Made by a program: the position numbers and the translations under genes | NCBI GenBank assembly: GCA_937949615.1 | Contig: CALEDQ010000005.1 | Span: 310,001 to 374,000, forward strand | Source: an uncultured bacterium | GTDB taxonomy: Bacteria; Muiribacteriota; Ozemobacteria; Ozemobacterales; Ozemobacteraceae | Direction: 5' to 3' | Length of the DNA: 64,000 nucleotides | Notes under the pieces: generated by a model | What the model was told of the DNA's origin: nothing | Seen by the model: the letters and a program-made list of their open reading frames with translations, nothing else | Databases searched by the model: none | Shown here: positions 50,467 through 58,828 of the stretch, one piece after another | Numbering within the stretch: position 1 is the stretch's first letter | How the letters are laid out: every line of letters begins with the position of its first letter

Positions 50467-52964
50467 TGATTTTCCTCCTTCTGTGGGGCGGCCAGACTGG
50501 TGCCCAGGCGTTCGTCGAGTTTCTTCAGCTGTTCATTATTGAGATTCATACCTTTGATGCGGCTCAAAACGGTTTTGGCATCAGTTTCACGGCCCATCTG
50601 GCGGTAACGGTCAGAAATCACGAACATGCTGTCTGGGTCGATAAAACTGGCTTTTAGAGCCTTCTGGTATTCTTCAGCGGCGGCCGAGCCCTGCCCTGAA
50701 GCCATAAATAGATCGCCGATTCTGATGAAGGGTGCGGGACTCTGAGCATCATAATTCAAGGCGGTTTTATAGGCTTCGAGAGCCTGCTGGTGCTGCCCCA
50801 TTTTCTTAAGCACGTCGCCCTGCAACAGATAGAGAACAGGCATGTCGCTCTGCTGGGCCAGGCCGTTCTGTACTACGGCCAGAGCTTCAGAAGTCAGACC
50901 TTCTTCAAGCAAAGCGGTGGCCAGCGGCTCGATGCCGCGTGGATCATTTCTCAGGGCTTTCTGACTGTAGCGCGGGAAACCTTCAAGCTGGTCGGGACTG
51001 CTGGTGCTGACCTGTTCAGTTATCTGCGCTGCCAGACTGTGCATGCCGATGTCAGAATAACTGTTGGCAAGGGCTTTAAGGGCATGCAGGTTGCGCGGGT
51101 CTAGTTTCAGGGCCTTAAGATACCATACTGCAGCTGACTGATGTTTACCGGTTGCGGTATAAACTTTGCCGAGATTCATCAGAGCGTTGAAATTGGCCGG
51201 ATTGTGGGCCAGGACAGTTCTGAATGACTGTATTGCCTCATTGTAGAAGCCGCCTCTGGCGTATTCAAGGGCTCGATCATAATCAGGATCAGTCGGACTT
51301 TCGCTGATCACATTGTTTGGAACGATTATGGTTTCTGCCTGGCCGGTTGCTGCCGGTTCAGTTGTGGTCCCGAGTGGCGGCGGCGGTGCTGCAAGTGAAA
51401 CGGTTGCCGGAGCGGCGGTGGCTTCTTCCCCCAGTGCCTTGAGAATTCTGGCTGCATAAGGGTCCTGGGGGTTGAGAGATGCTTTTGAGGCTTCCCATAG
51501 GGCGGTGGCCCGGTCGCGGGCGCCGCTTTGAATGAGGTTCAAACCGGCGAAATAGCGAAATTTGTTGTTGAAAGGCTCTTTGCGGATTGCCTTTTCGAAA
51601 AAGGCGGCGGCTTCCTCATGGTTGCCCGATTCCATTTCGAGCTGCCCGAAATTGAACAGGGTCGCTGCATGATCAGGGTTTTTTGCCAGAATCTGGTTCC
51701 AGAAAACTCTTGCCTGCGCAAAATTGCCCATGCGTGCCATGACCTGGCCGCGTTCACTTAGAAGTTCAAGCTTGTCAGGATAGGTTGTTTCAAGCTGGTC
51801 GAGTATCGCCAGCGCTTCGGCATGGCTGCCTTTCTGATACAGACAGCGTGCGTGCTGCAGCTGGCCTTTCGCTGATGAGGGTTCGGCTTTTAAGAAGCTT
51901 TCGATGGTCGAGAGAGCTTCGTCGACCTGGCCAAGCTTTTCATTGACGACACTCAATTTGTAAAGAGCCCAGGTTTCGCCCGGGAAACTCTGTGAAATCG
52001 AAGTCAAAATTGCTTTCTGTTCGGTCAGGTTGCCGGTTTTTTCATGCAGTTTGAGTTTTTCGAGCCAGGTTTCAAGGTTCAGATCGGTTTCTGGCATTCT
52101 CGCAACAGTCACAGCTGGAACATCCTGGCTGAGCGAGGTTTTCAGAGCTGCGGCTTCGGCGTGACCAGGGTTATCGCTGAGAATCTGGTCGAGAATCAGG
52201 TTGGCTTTGTCGGGCTCACCCATTCGGTGCAGCAGTTTTGCCTGTGCAATCATGCCGGGAATGAAGTCCGGGCTGGTTTCCTGAATTGTTTTGACCAGTC
52301 GTTCCGCTTCCATCAGACGGTCAGAGCTGATGAGCATTTCAGCAAGTCTGCTTTTGATCTGCGGTTTGTCAGGAAGCATATTCATGGCTTCTCTGAGAAT
52401 GGTTTCAGCCTCGGTGAGGTTCCCGCTGTCGATCAGCTTTATGCTGGTTTTGTCATAAACATCGGCCAGCTTCTGCTCGACGGCCGCGGGCTGATAGTTT
52501 TCTTTCAGCAGTTTCTTCAGCAGTTCGATAGCTTCGCTGGGAATATCGAGTTCGATGGCTGAATCAGCCATGGCCATCATGCAGCGGTGCAGTTCATCAG
52601 AAAAGTCCCGGTTTTCAGAGTCGAGTTTGACGGTTGCTTCGAGACTTTTTTTTGCCTTGACCAGGTCGCCTTTTTCGAGCAGGGCTCTGCCAAGCAGAAA
52701 ATGAGCTCTGGCGTCGCCGGGGTTGTCGTCGATGCGTGATGACGCGAGTGAAATTGCCGTGGCGAAATCCTTGCTGTCGATCGCGGCTCTGACTTTGGTG
52801 TTCTCTTTCCAGTTCGAATACTGGGTTTCTTTTTCTGATTCAATAACGGTTTCAGTCTTGCTGGCAACCGGATTCGACTTTTTTTTGCCACCGCAGCCAC
52901 TCATGCCGGTAGCAACGAGTGCACCGGCAACTGCCAGTGTCAAAGCTTTCTTATAGTATTGCAT
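50463..52964 (-). CDS. TPR-repeat lipoprotein
   Basis: 833 residues from ATG 52964, which follows GAGGAG; a TTG upstream is rejected. A type II signal peptide ends GMSGC, giving a lipidated Cys at residue 24. At least 15 TPR units fill the rest, split by a Pro/Ala-rich linker at about 535-570 (PPPPLGTTTEP). Typical units are ARAHFLLGRALLEKGDLVKA and FNALMNLGKVYTATGKHQSA. The form resembles PEP-CTERM/PrsT-like or PilF-like assembly lipoproteins, but no partner system is next to it. It follows prs by 18 bases and is likely co-transcribed. Confidence 0.85.
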   Translation of the reverse strand: MQYYKKALTLAVAGALVATGMSGCGGKKKSNPVASKTETVIESEKETQYSNWKENTKVRAAIDSKDFATAISLASSRIDDNPGDARAHFLLGRALLEKGDLVKAKKSLEATVKLDSENRDFSDELHRCMMAMADSAIELDIPSEAIELLKKLLKENYQPAAVEQKLADVYDKTSIKLIDSGNLTEAETILREAMNMLPDKPQIKSRLAEMLISSDRLMEAERLVKTIQETSPDFIPGMIAQAKLLHRMGEPDKANLILDQILSDNPGHAEAAALKTSLSQDVPAVTVARMPETDLNLETWLEKLKLHEKTGNLTEQKAILTSISQSFPGETWALYKLSVVNEKLGQVDEALSTIESFLKAEPSSAKGQLQHARCLYQKGSHAEALAILDQLETTYPDKLELLSERGQVMARMGNFAQARVFWNQILAKNPDHAATLFNFGQLEMESGNHEEAAAFFEKAIRKEPFNNKFRYFAGLNLIQSGARDRATALWEASKASLNPQDPYAARILKALGEEATAAPATVSLAAPPPPLGTTTEPAATGQAETIIVPNNVISESPTDPDYDRALEYARGGFYNEAIQSFRTVLAHNPANFNALMNLGKVYTATGKHQSAAVWYLKALKLDPRNLHALKALANSYSDIGMHSLAAQITEQVSTSSPDQLEGFPRYSQKALRNDPRGIEPLATALLEEGLTSEALAVVQNGLAQQSDMPVLYLLQGDVLKKMGQHQQALEAYKTALNYDAQSPAPFIRIGDLFMASGQGSAAAEEYQKALKASFIDPDSMFVISDRYRQMGRETDAKTVLSRIKGMNLNNEQLKKLDERLGTSLAAPQKEENQ

Positions 52965-52982
52965 CGAATTAACACTCCTCAA

Positions 52983-53927
52983 TTAAAGAAACAGTTCGCT
53001 TACAGAACGTTTCTCGAAGATTCTTCTGATGGCTTCGCCGACCAGCGGGGCGAGTGAAAGAACATTGATGTTGCACTTTTCAACTTTTTCGCGGCTTATC
53101 GGCACTGAGTTGGTGCAGACAATTTCTTTTACCGGCGAATTTGGCAGCCGGTCGGAGGCCGGGTTTGACAGCAGAGCGTGGGTGCAGCAGGCAACAACCG
53201 ATTTTGCGCCTTTTTCCATAAGGCTTTCGGCAACGTTGACCAGGGTGCCGGCAGTGTCGATGATGTCATCGATGACGATCGCATGCTTGCCGGCCACATC
53301 CCCGATGACGTTCATGACGACGGCTTTGTTGCTTTCGGGGCGGCGTTTGTCGATGATCGCCATCGGCAGGTTGAGTTTTTTGCCGAACTGACGGGCGCGC
53401 AGCACGCCGCCGGTATCTGGTGACACTACGACATGGTCAGTCAGATCACGTTTGAGAAAATGCTCTGCCAGCAGGCGACTGGCTGAGAGATGATCGACGG
53501 GAATGTCGAAGAAACCCTGCAGCGCGGGGTCGTGCATATCGATGGTCATCATGCGGTTGGCACCGGAAATGGTGATGATGTTGGCGACGAGCTTTGCCGT
53601 TACCGGTTCACGACCGGTGGTTTTCTTTTCCTGGCGTGAGTAGCCGAAATATGGCACTACGGCAGTTACACTCGATGCCGAGGCGCGTCGCAACGCATCC
53701 ATGGTGATCAGGAGTTTCATCAGGTTTTCATTAACTGGCGGGCAGGTTGGCTGAATGATGAAGGTGTCGCAGCCGCGTACCGATTCTTCGATGCGGCAAT
53801 AAAGCTCGCCATCGGCAAAAGAGGTGTGCATGATCTTGCCTTCCGGTATGTTCAGATAGCGGCAGACTTCAGAAAACAGGGCAGAGTTGCCTTCGCCCGA
53901 AAAAACCTTGACTCTTGAATTGTGCAT
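52983..53927 (-). CDS. prs: ribose-phosphate pyrophosphokinase
   Basis: 314 residues from ATG 53927, preceded by AGGAGG; an open start at 53975 is less likely. It makes PRPP from ribose 5-phosphate and ATP for nucleotide, His, Trp and NAD synthesis. Motifs: FSGEGNSALFSEV at the start, IDMHDPALQGFF, VVVSPDTGG, and the PRPP loop VIDDIIDTAGTL. Length is normal. It follows the short glmU-type gene, as in Firmicutes, where spoVG, glmU and prs are adjacent. Confidence 0.97.
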   Translation of the reverse strand: MHNSRVKVFSGEGNSALFSEVCRYLNIPEGKIMHTSFADGELYCRIEESVRGCDTFIIQPTCPPVNENLMKLLITMDALRRASASSVTAVVPYFGYSRQEKKTTGREPVTAKLVANIITISGANRMMTIDMHDPALQGFFDIPVDHLSASRLLAEHFLKRDLTDHVVVSPDTGGVLRARQFGKKLNLPMAIIDKRRPESNKAVVMNVIGDVAGKHAIVIDDIIDTAGTLVNVAESLMEKGAKSVVACCTHALLSNPASDRLPNSPVKEIVCTNSVPISREKVEKCNINVLSLAPLVGEAIRRIFEKRSVSELFL

Positions 53928-53958
53928 TTTACCCTCCTGATGGGTGTCGGTCTGGGAT

Positions 53959-54972
53959 TCAGCTATCGCCTTCAATTACCGAGAATGGGGTGATTTTCGT
54001 GCTGTCAGCAACAGTGGTGTTGCTGATGACGCAGTGTTCTATTCTGTTGTTTCTGCCGATTACTGCATCGGTGATGCGGCAGTTTGGCCCGATGACGCTG
54101 TCACGACCGATCCGGCATTTTCCTGAGAGCATGCAGCCTGGGTGGATCGTGGTGTCTGGTTCGATGTTAACTTCGGGGCCGATAAAGGTGTTTTCTGGGC
54201 TGGTTATGGTTACGCCGCTTTCCATGAGGCGGGTCAGAATCTGCTTCTGCAGAATGGTGCTGACTTCAGCCAGATGCTGGCGGCTGTTGATGCCGAGGGT
54301 TGACGATTCATCCTTTTCGATGCAGGCCACGACCGGCAGACCCTTTTTCACGGCTGCTTCGACAAGGTCGGTCAGGTAGTATTCCTTTTGCCGGTTATTG
54401 GGGGTCAGCGAGAAGATATTGTCAAAAAGAAAAGCCGAATCGAAAAGGTAGACGGCGAGGTTCACTTCTTTAACCTTGAGTTCTTCTGGTGAACAGTCTT
54501 TGGCTTCGCGAATGGCGGTGACCATGTTGTTCTGCCGCAGCACCCGGCCATAATTACCTGGCTCGTTCATCATCAGGGTCATCATCGTGATCGCAGGTTT
54601 CTGCTGCCGGTGAATATCGACCATCTTCTGAAGTGTTTCAACCGAGATCAGCGGCGTGTCACCGCACACGACCAGCAGATTATCGGGGCGATCGCTGCAG
54701 GCTTTGGCATAGCACTGAACCGCGTGGCCGGTTCCGAGCTGCTCGGTCTGTTCGACGAAATTCAGATTGTCGGCCTGGAGTGACTGCCTGACCAGATCGC
54801 TTTTGTAGCCGGTAACCAGAATGGTTTTTTCACAACCAACCGCTTTGACGGCATCGATGACGTAGGCAACCATTGGTCGGCCAAGAATGGGGTGCACGAC
54901 TTTGGGCAGCTCTGATTTCATGCGCGTGCCTTTGCCGGCGGCGAGGATCAGAGCGTGTAGTTTCTGCGACAT
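53959..54972 (-). CDS. glmU: short GlmU-type UDP-N-acetylglucosamine pyrophosphorylase
   Basis: 337 residues from ATG 54972, preceded by GAGGT; an open start at 55005 is rejected. The uridyltransferase domain is complete (LILAAGKGTRMKSELPK, EQLGTGHAVQ, VVCGDTPLI, KEYYLTDLV). The left-handed beta helix begins at about 265 (NTFIGPEVNIEPDTTIHPG) but stops after about four coils, where full GlmU continues to about 456 residues with the acetyltransferase site. It therefore lacks the acetyltransferase activity, which must come from another protein or a pre-acetylated substrate. It has its own TATAAT promoter. Confidence 0.9.
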   Translation of the reverse strand: MSQKLHALILAAGKGTRMKSELPKVVHPILGRPMVAYVIDAVKAVGCEKTILVTGYKSDLVRQSLQADNLNFVEQTEQLGTGHAVQCYAKACSDRPDNLLVVCGDTPLISVETLQKMVDIHRQQKPAITMMTLMMNEPGNYGRVLRQNNMVTAIREAKDCSPEELKVKEVNLAVYLFDSAFLFDNIFSLTPNNRQKEYYLTDLVEAAVKKGLPVVACIEKDESSTLGINSRQHLAEVSTILQKQILTRLMESGVTITSPENTFIGPEVNIEPDTTIHPGCMLSGKCRIGRDSVIGPNCRITDAVIGRNNRIEHCVISNTTVADSTKITPFSVIEGDS

Positions 54973-55003
54973 ATGCAAACCTCGGTTCAAGTTTTCAGCG
55001 GTC

Positions 55004-55032
55004 ATTATACACAGTTTTGCCTTTTTGTAACA
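55004..55032 (-). promoter_or_regulatory. promoter of the glmU-prs operon
   Basis: Minus strand: a perfect TATAAT (55009-55004) 17 bases after a weak TGTTAC (55032-55027). The start would be near 54997 with a 25-base leader containing GAGGT. Confidence 0.55.
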
Positions 55033-55092
55033 CCCGCGAGAAAATCAGCATGGTTACGGGCGGCAGAGTTTATGGCTGCTAGACCCTTAATG

Positions 55093-55115
55093 AAAAAACC
55101 CCGCGGCGGGCGGGG
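55093..55115 (-). terminator. rho-independent terminator of the tRNA-Gln gene
   Basis: On the minus strand CCCCGC, loop CCGCC, GCGGGG, then TTTTTT, 12 bases downstream of the tRNA end. Confidence 0.85.
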
Positions 55116-55127
55116 TAATATTTTAAA

Positions 55128-55200
55128 CAGGGGTGGGAGGATTCGAACCTACGAAATGCCTGCTCCAAAGGCAGGTGCCTTACCACTTGGCTACACCCCT
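55128..55200 (-). tRNA. tRNA-Gln (anticodon UUG)
   Basis: 73 bases. The acceptor stem AGGGGTG pairs with CACCCCT. The D arm contains AGCCAAGTGGTAAGGC. The anticodon stem CCTGC/GCAGG encloses CTTTGGA with anticodon TTG. The T arm contains GGTTCGAATCC. Discriminator base G; CCA is not encoded. A terminator follows. It lies between spoVG and glmU, matching the position of tRNA-Gln next to prs-type clusters in some bacteria. Confidence 0.95.
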
Positions 55201-55263
55201 ATACCTGCAAACTCAGGTTCCCAAAAGATATCATAACTGAACCCGTGGCGCAACCGGGCAAAT

Positions 55264-55557
55264 TCATCGGCAATCAGGCGGGCTTTGATTGCCGGGAGCG
55301 TTCAGTTCGTCTTCGAAAGCCCGCAGAATCGTGCCGGTCAGATATTCAGAAAACTCCGTGCTCAGTGAAAAAACCTGTTCGCGCCAGGTGCCGTCGGGCA
55401 TTTTCCGGCTGGGCATGCCAACAAAGTGGCCGCGCGCCGAAGAAAAAATCTGAAAATCCTTGATTACCAGAGTTTCGTCGATGGTGACGGAGGCAAAGCC
55501 AAGAAGTTTGCTTTTAGGGGCTTTGAGAATCTGAATTCGCACATCGGTAATTTTCAT
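55264..55557 (-). CDS. spoVG: SpoVG family RNA/DNA-binding regulator
   Basis: 97 residues starting MKITDVRIQIL, as in SpoVG. The family core is present: LLGFASVTIDETLVIKDFQI, then GHFVGMPSRKMPDGTWREQVF. SpoVG proteins bind nucleic acid and affect septation and gene expression in Firmicutes. Here it lies upstream of tRNA-Gln, glmU and prs, preserving an order known from Firmicutes in an apparently diderm organism. There is no clear Shine-Dalgarno. It is 20 bases after a barrel-like gene and may be read from that gene's promoter. Confidence 0.92.
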   Translation of the reverse strand: MKITDVRIQILKAPKSKLLGFASVTIDETLVIKDFQIFSSARGHFVGMPSRKMPDGTWREQVFSLSTEFSEYLTGTILRAFEDELNAPGNQSPPDCR

Positions 55558-55577
55558 GGTCTTGAAAAACCGCGAGT

Positions 55578-56411
55578 TCAGAATTTCAAAATAAATTCGG
55601 TCCAGACTTTGGTATCTTTATTCGACTTGGGCTCTGTTACTTCAGGGCGGACTTCGTTGTCGAAACCGGCTTTGATCTGAACGTTGCTGGTTGCATCGAC
55701 AATACCTTCGACCTGCAGTTTCTCTTCAGATTCAAAAGTGTCGATCATCGAGCGTTTGAACGAAACTTTGCCCTTCAGCGTGGGTTTGAAACTGTAGATC
55801 GCTTCAAGATAATATCGCGAAGCGAGCGCTGCCGATTTTTCGCGTGATTCTGGCTGATCGGGTGTGCCGGGAACCGGAGCTACGGCTGAACCCCGAAGGA
55901 TTCCAGTTCTGGGTTCGTTCGGTGAGAAAGTTATCTGCGGCGTGTGCTTTTGCTCATATTCGCCGTAAATCTGCAGTCGGCCATTCGTTCCGGCGATTGA
56001 TAAACCGGAAGAGGCTGAGTCGTCGAAGCCGATCGCATTGCTTTCGTAGGAGTTATTGAGAGTAATGACCGGCGACAGTTTTTTCTGAACATTTCTGGAC
56101 GATTTGATGCGAAGACCGGCCCGGTCGGCAAAGGTGCCCGTTTGATTGCTCTGATAGTTTGCAAAGGAAATTGCTTCGGAAAACCGGCTTCCAGACTGCG
56201 GTTGAGCGAAAGTGGACGGGTTTTCACCGAGCATCTGACTGCCAAGTGAAAGACGAAATTCATTGCCGGCCAGGGTACCTGAATGTTTGAGCCCTTTACT
56301 ATGGTTAAGGCTGATAAGGCGACTGGCGTCGCTCTGGGCAAAACAAACCCCTGTCAGCAGCATGGCGGCCGACATAATCAGCAAAACCCGGATTTTAAGA
56401 GCCTTGAACAC
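55578..56411 (-). CDS. small outer-membrane barrel-like protein
   Basis: 277 residues with a signal peptide (about 1-25, ending CFA). The mature region has many short strand-like segments (RLSLGSQMLG, GRLQIYGEYEQ, YYLEAIYSFKPTLKGKVSFK, VQIKAGFD) and ends FILKF with a C-terminal Phe, the barrel signal. Family not recognised. GGGAG precedes the ATG, and a promoter lies at 56444-56471. It may be the first gene of the spoVG transcript. Confidence 0.62.
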   Translation of the reverse strand: MFKALKIRVLLIMSAAMLLTGVCFAQSDASRLISLNHSKGLKHSGTLAGNEFRLSLGSQMLGENPSTFAQPQSGSRFSEAISFANYQSNQTGTFADRAGLRIKSSRNVQKKLSPVITLNNSYESNAIGFDDSASSGLSIAGTNGRLQIYGEYEQKHTPQITFSPNEPRTGILRGSAVAPVPGTPDQPESREKSAALASRYYLEAIYSFKPTLKGKVSFKRSMIDTFESEEKLQVEGIVDATSNVQIKAGFDNEVRPEVTEPKSNKDTKVWTEFILKF

Positions 56412-56443
56412 ATTAACTCCCTGAATTCATTACCCAACTTAAA

Positions 56444-56471
56444 AATATATCACATTTCCGCATTTCAGCAA
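56444..56471 (-). promoter_or_regulatory. extended -10 promoter for the barrel-like gene and spoVG
   Basis: Minus strand: TTGCTG (56471-56466), a 16-base spacer ending TGA, TATATT (56449-56444). It leaves a leader of about 26 bases with GGGAG. The -35 match is weak. Confidence 0.5.
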
Positions 56472-56533
56472 CTAAAAACATGCACGGGCAACAGTTGTTT
56501 TTTGATATCTGGCTGGGTTTATCAGGGTTGATA

Positions 56534-57343
56534 TTATTCAAGCCCGGTGGGGCGATCGAGACTGGAGTATCTGGGTGTCAAAGCTTCTACGTGATGTTTT
56601 TCAAATTCGTTCAGTTCTGATTCTGACAGATTACAGTCCAGGATGGTAGCATAATGCCTGACAACCGCTGCTGGCAACCTTTGAATCGCATTGACATCCA
56701 GAAATTCGTTCAGGTATGCCATTTTTACCGCCAGGTCACGGCGATTTTCAGAGAGAAAGATTTCTTCTGGAAGATTGACGATGCTTATCGGAATCGAACC
56801 GTGAATTATCAGGCAATCGTTGCGGAAAACTCCGGCGGCACCAATCAGTTTGTGCTGGCCGGCAAAAACCGAATGCCCGGCCGCGGCGGCATAGCAGTGC
56901 AGGTGATTACCCCGCCCGCTGTGCATTTCACGGGCCGATGAAAAGCGGGCCGGCACGCCAGCGTCGACCAGTGCCTGAACCAGTGGTTCGATGGCGAATC
57001 TGAACATATCGAGAAAGGTTCTGGCTTCTGGACATTTTTCTTTGATGAATTCGAGAGTGAACACCAGCGAAAACGTGTGTTCGTCGGCATGAAAGACCAT
57101 TTTGCCGCCAGACATGCGTCTGACGATTCCCAGGCCGGATTCTGCAACTGCATTAAGATCGACAAGCTTTTCCGGCGACTGATTATAGCCGAAAGAGAGC
57201 GCATACGGCAGCCAGCGATAAAATCTCAGACAGGCAAAATCGCGGCTCTGACCGGTAGACAAGGCGAGTGCCTCGTCGATGGCCATGTTTTCGACCGCCG
57301 ACCGGGGGCCAGAATCGATAAAGCGCAGCAGAAATTTTGACAT
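56534..57343 (-). CDS. lipoate/biotin-protein ligase A family enzyme
   Basis: 269 residues. The family core is present: FIDSGPRSAVENMAIDEAL at the start, RRMSGGKMVFHADEHTFSL at 75-93 (lipoyl-adenylate binding loop) and KLIGAAG with Lys165 (catalytic lysine). It could transfer lipoate or octanoate to E2 or GcvH domains; LplA, LipM-type octanoyltransferase and biotin ligase cannot be told apart by eye. The ATG is only seven bases from a TATAAT and has no Shine-Dalgarno, implying a leaderless mRNA. No lipoylated target is adjacent. The open frame begins exactly where family members usually begin. Confidence 0.87.
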   Translation of the reverse strand: MSKFLLRFIDSGPRSAVENMAIDEALALSTGQSRDFACLRFYRWLPYALSFGYNQSPEKLVDLNAVAESGLGIVRRMSGGKMVFHADEHTFSLVFTLEFIKEKCPEARTFLDMFRFAIEPLVQALVDAGVPARFSSAREMHSGRGNHLHCYAAAAGHSVFAGQHKLIGAAGVFRNDCLIIHGSIPISIVNLPEEIFLSENRRDLAVKMAYLNEFLDVNAIQRLPAAVVRHYATILDCNLSESELNEFEKHHVEALTPRYSSLDRPTGLE

Positions 57344-57350
57344 GCGGGAG

Positions 57351-57380
57351 ATTATACAGAAAATTGTTAAATATCGTTAA
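57351..57380 (-). promoter_or_regulatory. promoter at the lplA-like start codon
   Basis: Minus strand: TTAACG (57380-57375), an 18-base spacer, TATAAT (57356-57351). The start falls at about 57344 while the ATG is at 57343, so the transcript would be leaderless. Confidence 0.6.
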
Positions 57381-57439
57381 GGAAACTTCAACTGTTGACG
57401 ACATGGGTCATGGATTTGTTTGCCTCCTTATTTTTTGGG

Positions 57440-57466
57440 CCGGGAATAACCCCGGTCTTTTTTTTT
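57440..57466 (+). terminator. orphan plus-strand terminator upstream of the HD gene
   Basis: CCGGG, loop AATAAC, CCCGG, TC, then nine T. No plus-strand gene precedes it. It could end a small RNA starting inside 57337-57371 or insulate the promoter whose -35 overlaps its T-run. Apart from it and two promoters, 57344-57525 holds nothing else I can name. Confidence 0.8.
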
Positions 57467-57493
57467 GCCAGAATTGTGTTATTCAGTTATAAA
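57465..57493 (+). promoter_or_regulatory. sigma-70-like promoter of the HD/ABC operon
   Basis: TTGCCA (57465-57470), a 17-base spacer, TATAAA (57488-57493). The start is near 57500 and AGGAG precedes ATG 57526. Confidence 0.65.
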
Positions 57494-57525
57494 TATCTGC
57501 ATCCGACAGCAGGAGTTGAAGTTCT

Positions 57526-58113
57526 ATGAATCTTGAATGCAGTAATCTCGACAAGGTTTTTCACGATTTTCTCACCCTCAAAAAGATTCGCAGAACCGGT
57601 TGGCAGCTGCGTGGCATTCGAAACTGCGAGTCGCTGGCCGACCATTGTTTTGGCGTCACTCTGCTGACTTTTATGCTCGCCGATGTCGTTCAGGCCGGCA
57701 TCAATCGTGATCGAGCCGTGGCGATTGCGATCGTTCACGAACTTGGCGAATGCCGGGTCGGCGACATACCTTACACCGCCCTGAAATACTTTCCTGATAA
57801 AAGCAAAATTGAGACCGAAGCGGTTGAAGACATTCTCGGCCCGCTCGGCGAAAAAATTAGCAGCGCCAACCTCGAATTGTTCAAAGAATTTGAAGATGGC
57901 AGTTCGCTCGAAGCCCGCTTCGTCAAGGCGATTGACAAACTTGATATGTTGATAACCGCGGCTGAATATGAAAAGACGGGGTTTGCCAGTCTCTCTGATT
58001 TCTGGGCCAATGAATCAACTTTCAGACCATTTGCCGAATTTCCGGAACTGGCGACCTATGCCGAACATCTGCGCCGTAATCGTGAGCGCCGCCTGGCGGG
58101 TCGGCATGATTAA
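57526..58113 (+). CDS. HD-domain phosphohydrolase (YfbR/HDDC2-like)
   Basis: 195 residues. An HD fold in the size range of 5'-deoxynucleotidases: first metal His40 in LADHCFGV, then VHELGECRVGDI where the usual HD pair is His71-Glu72, and a late Asp in AIDKLDM (137-140). The Glu in the doublet may keep metal binding, but the exact activity is uncertain. It probably clears dNMPs or related nucleotides. The TAA stop lies inside the start of the following ABC gene (eight-base overlap). Confidence 0.8.
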   Translation: MNLECSNLDKVFHDFLTLKKIRRTGWQLRGIRNCESLADHCFGVTLLTFMLADVVQAGINRDRAVAIAIVHELGECRVGDIPYTALKYFPDKSKIETEAVEDILGPLGEKISSANLELFKEFEDGSSLEARFVKAIDKLDMLITAAEYEKTGFASLSDFWANESTFRPFAEFPELATYAEHLRRNRERRLAGRHD

Positions 58114-58828
58114 AATCAGTGGTCTGACGCGCAGATTCAACGGGTTCACTGCGGTCGACAACCTTAATCTTGAGATCCCGCCCGGGGCTATGTACGGTTT
58201 TCTTGGCCCGAACGGTGCCGGCAAGACCACAACCCTGAGGATGCTTATGGGGCTTCTGCAGCCGACCGCCGGTTCCGTTGAAATTGACGGCCTGACGGTA
58301 GCGGTAGACCCGGTTGCAGTCAGAGCGCGGGTTGGTTATCTTCCCGATGAGATTTTTCTTTATGATTATCTGACCGGTTACCAGTTTCTTGAGTTCGTTG
58401 CCGACATTCACAAATTGCCTGATTCAGTCAGAGAACCAAGAATAAAAGAGCTTCTCGAAGTGTTCGGCCTTGCCGATGCTGCCGGCGATTACACTGCCAA
58501 TTACAGCTACGGTATGAAAAAAAAGATCGCTCTGGCCGGCATTGTCATTCATTCGCCGTCGTTGCTGATTCTCGATGAGCCTTTCAATGGCCTCGATCCG
58601 CAGTCGACCCGTGATTTTCGCACGCTTCTGGAACGCATGGTCAAAGCGGGCACGACGGTGATTTTCTCAAGCCATGTGCTTGAGGTCGTCGAAAAGCTGG
58701 TGACTCATGTCGGCATCATCTGCCGCGGAAAAATGCAGCTGTCCGACACCATCGGCAACGTGGTTGCCAGGCACGGCAGTCTCGAAAAAGCTTTTTTCAG
58801 TCTGACTGAGGCGTCGGCGGAGGCGTAA
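58106..58828 (+). CDS. ABC transporter ATP-binding protein without adjacent permease
   Basis: 240 residues from ATG 58106; a longer frame from 57968 is antisense-like to the HD domain and rejected. Walker A GPNGAGKT (34-41), signature NYSYGMKKK in place of LSGGQ (about 132-140), Walker B LLILDEP (153-159), and an H-loop in FSSH near 190. The layout fits the CcmA/NatA-type ATPase class, which normally has a separate membrane protein. None is nearby; the convergent neighbour is cytoplasmic. Its 3' end overlaps that neighbour by 32 bases. Confidence 0.9.
   Translation: MIKISGLTRRFNGFTAVDNLNLEIPPGAMYGFLGPNGAGKTTTLRMLMGLLQPTAGSVEIDGLTVAVDPVAVRARVGYLPDEIFLYDYLTGYQFLEFVADIHKLPDSVREPRIKELLEVFGLADAAGDYTANYSYGMKKKIALAGIVIHSPSLLILDEPFNGLDPQSTRDFRTLLERMVKAGTTVIFSSHVLEVVEKLVTHVGIICRGKMQLSDTIGNVVARHGSLEKAFFSLTEASAEA

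Noticed and set aside
57403..57529. Short plus-strand ORFs before the HD gene (starting 57403 or 57410)
   Set aside because: They run through the terminator hairpin and T-run and lack ribosome sites.
57968..58105. Longer start for the ABC ATPase
   Set aside because: The extension reads through the HD gene out of frame, and ABC ATPases of this class start at MIKISGLTRRF.
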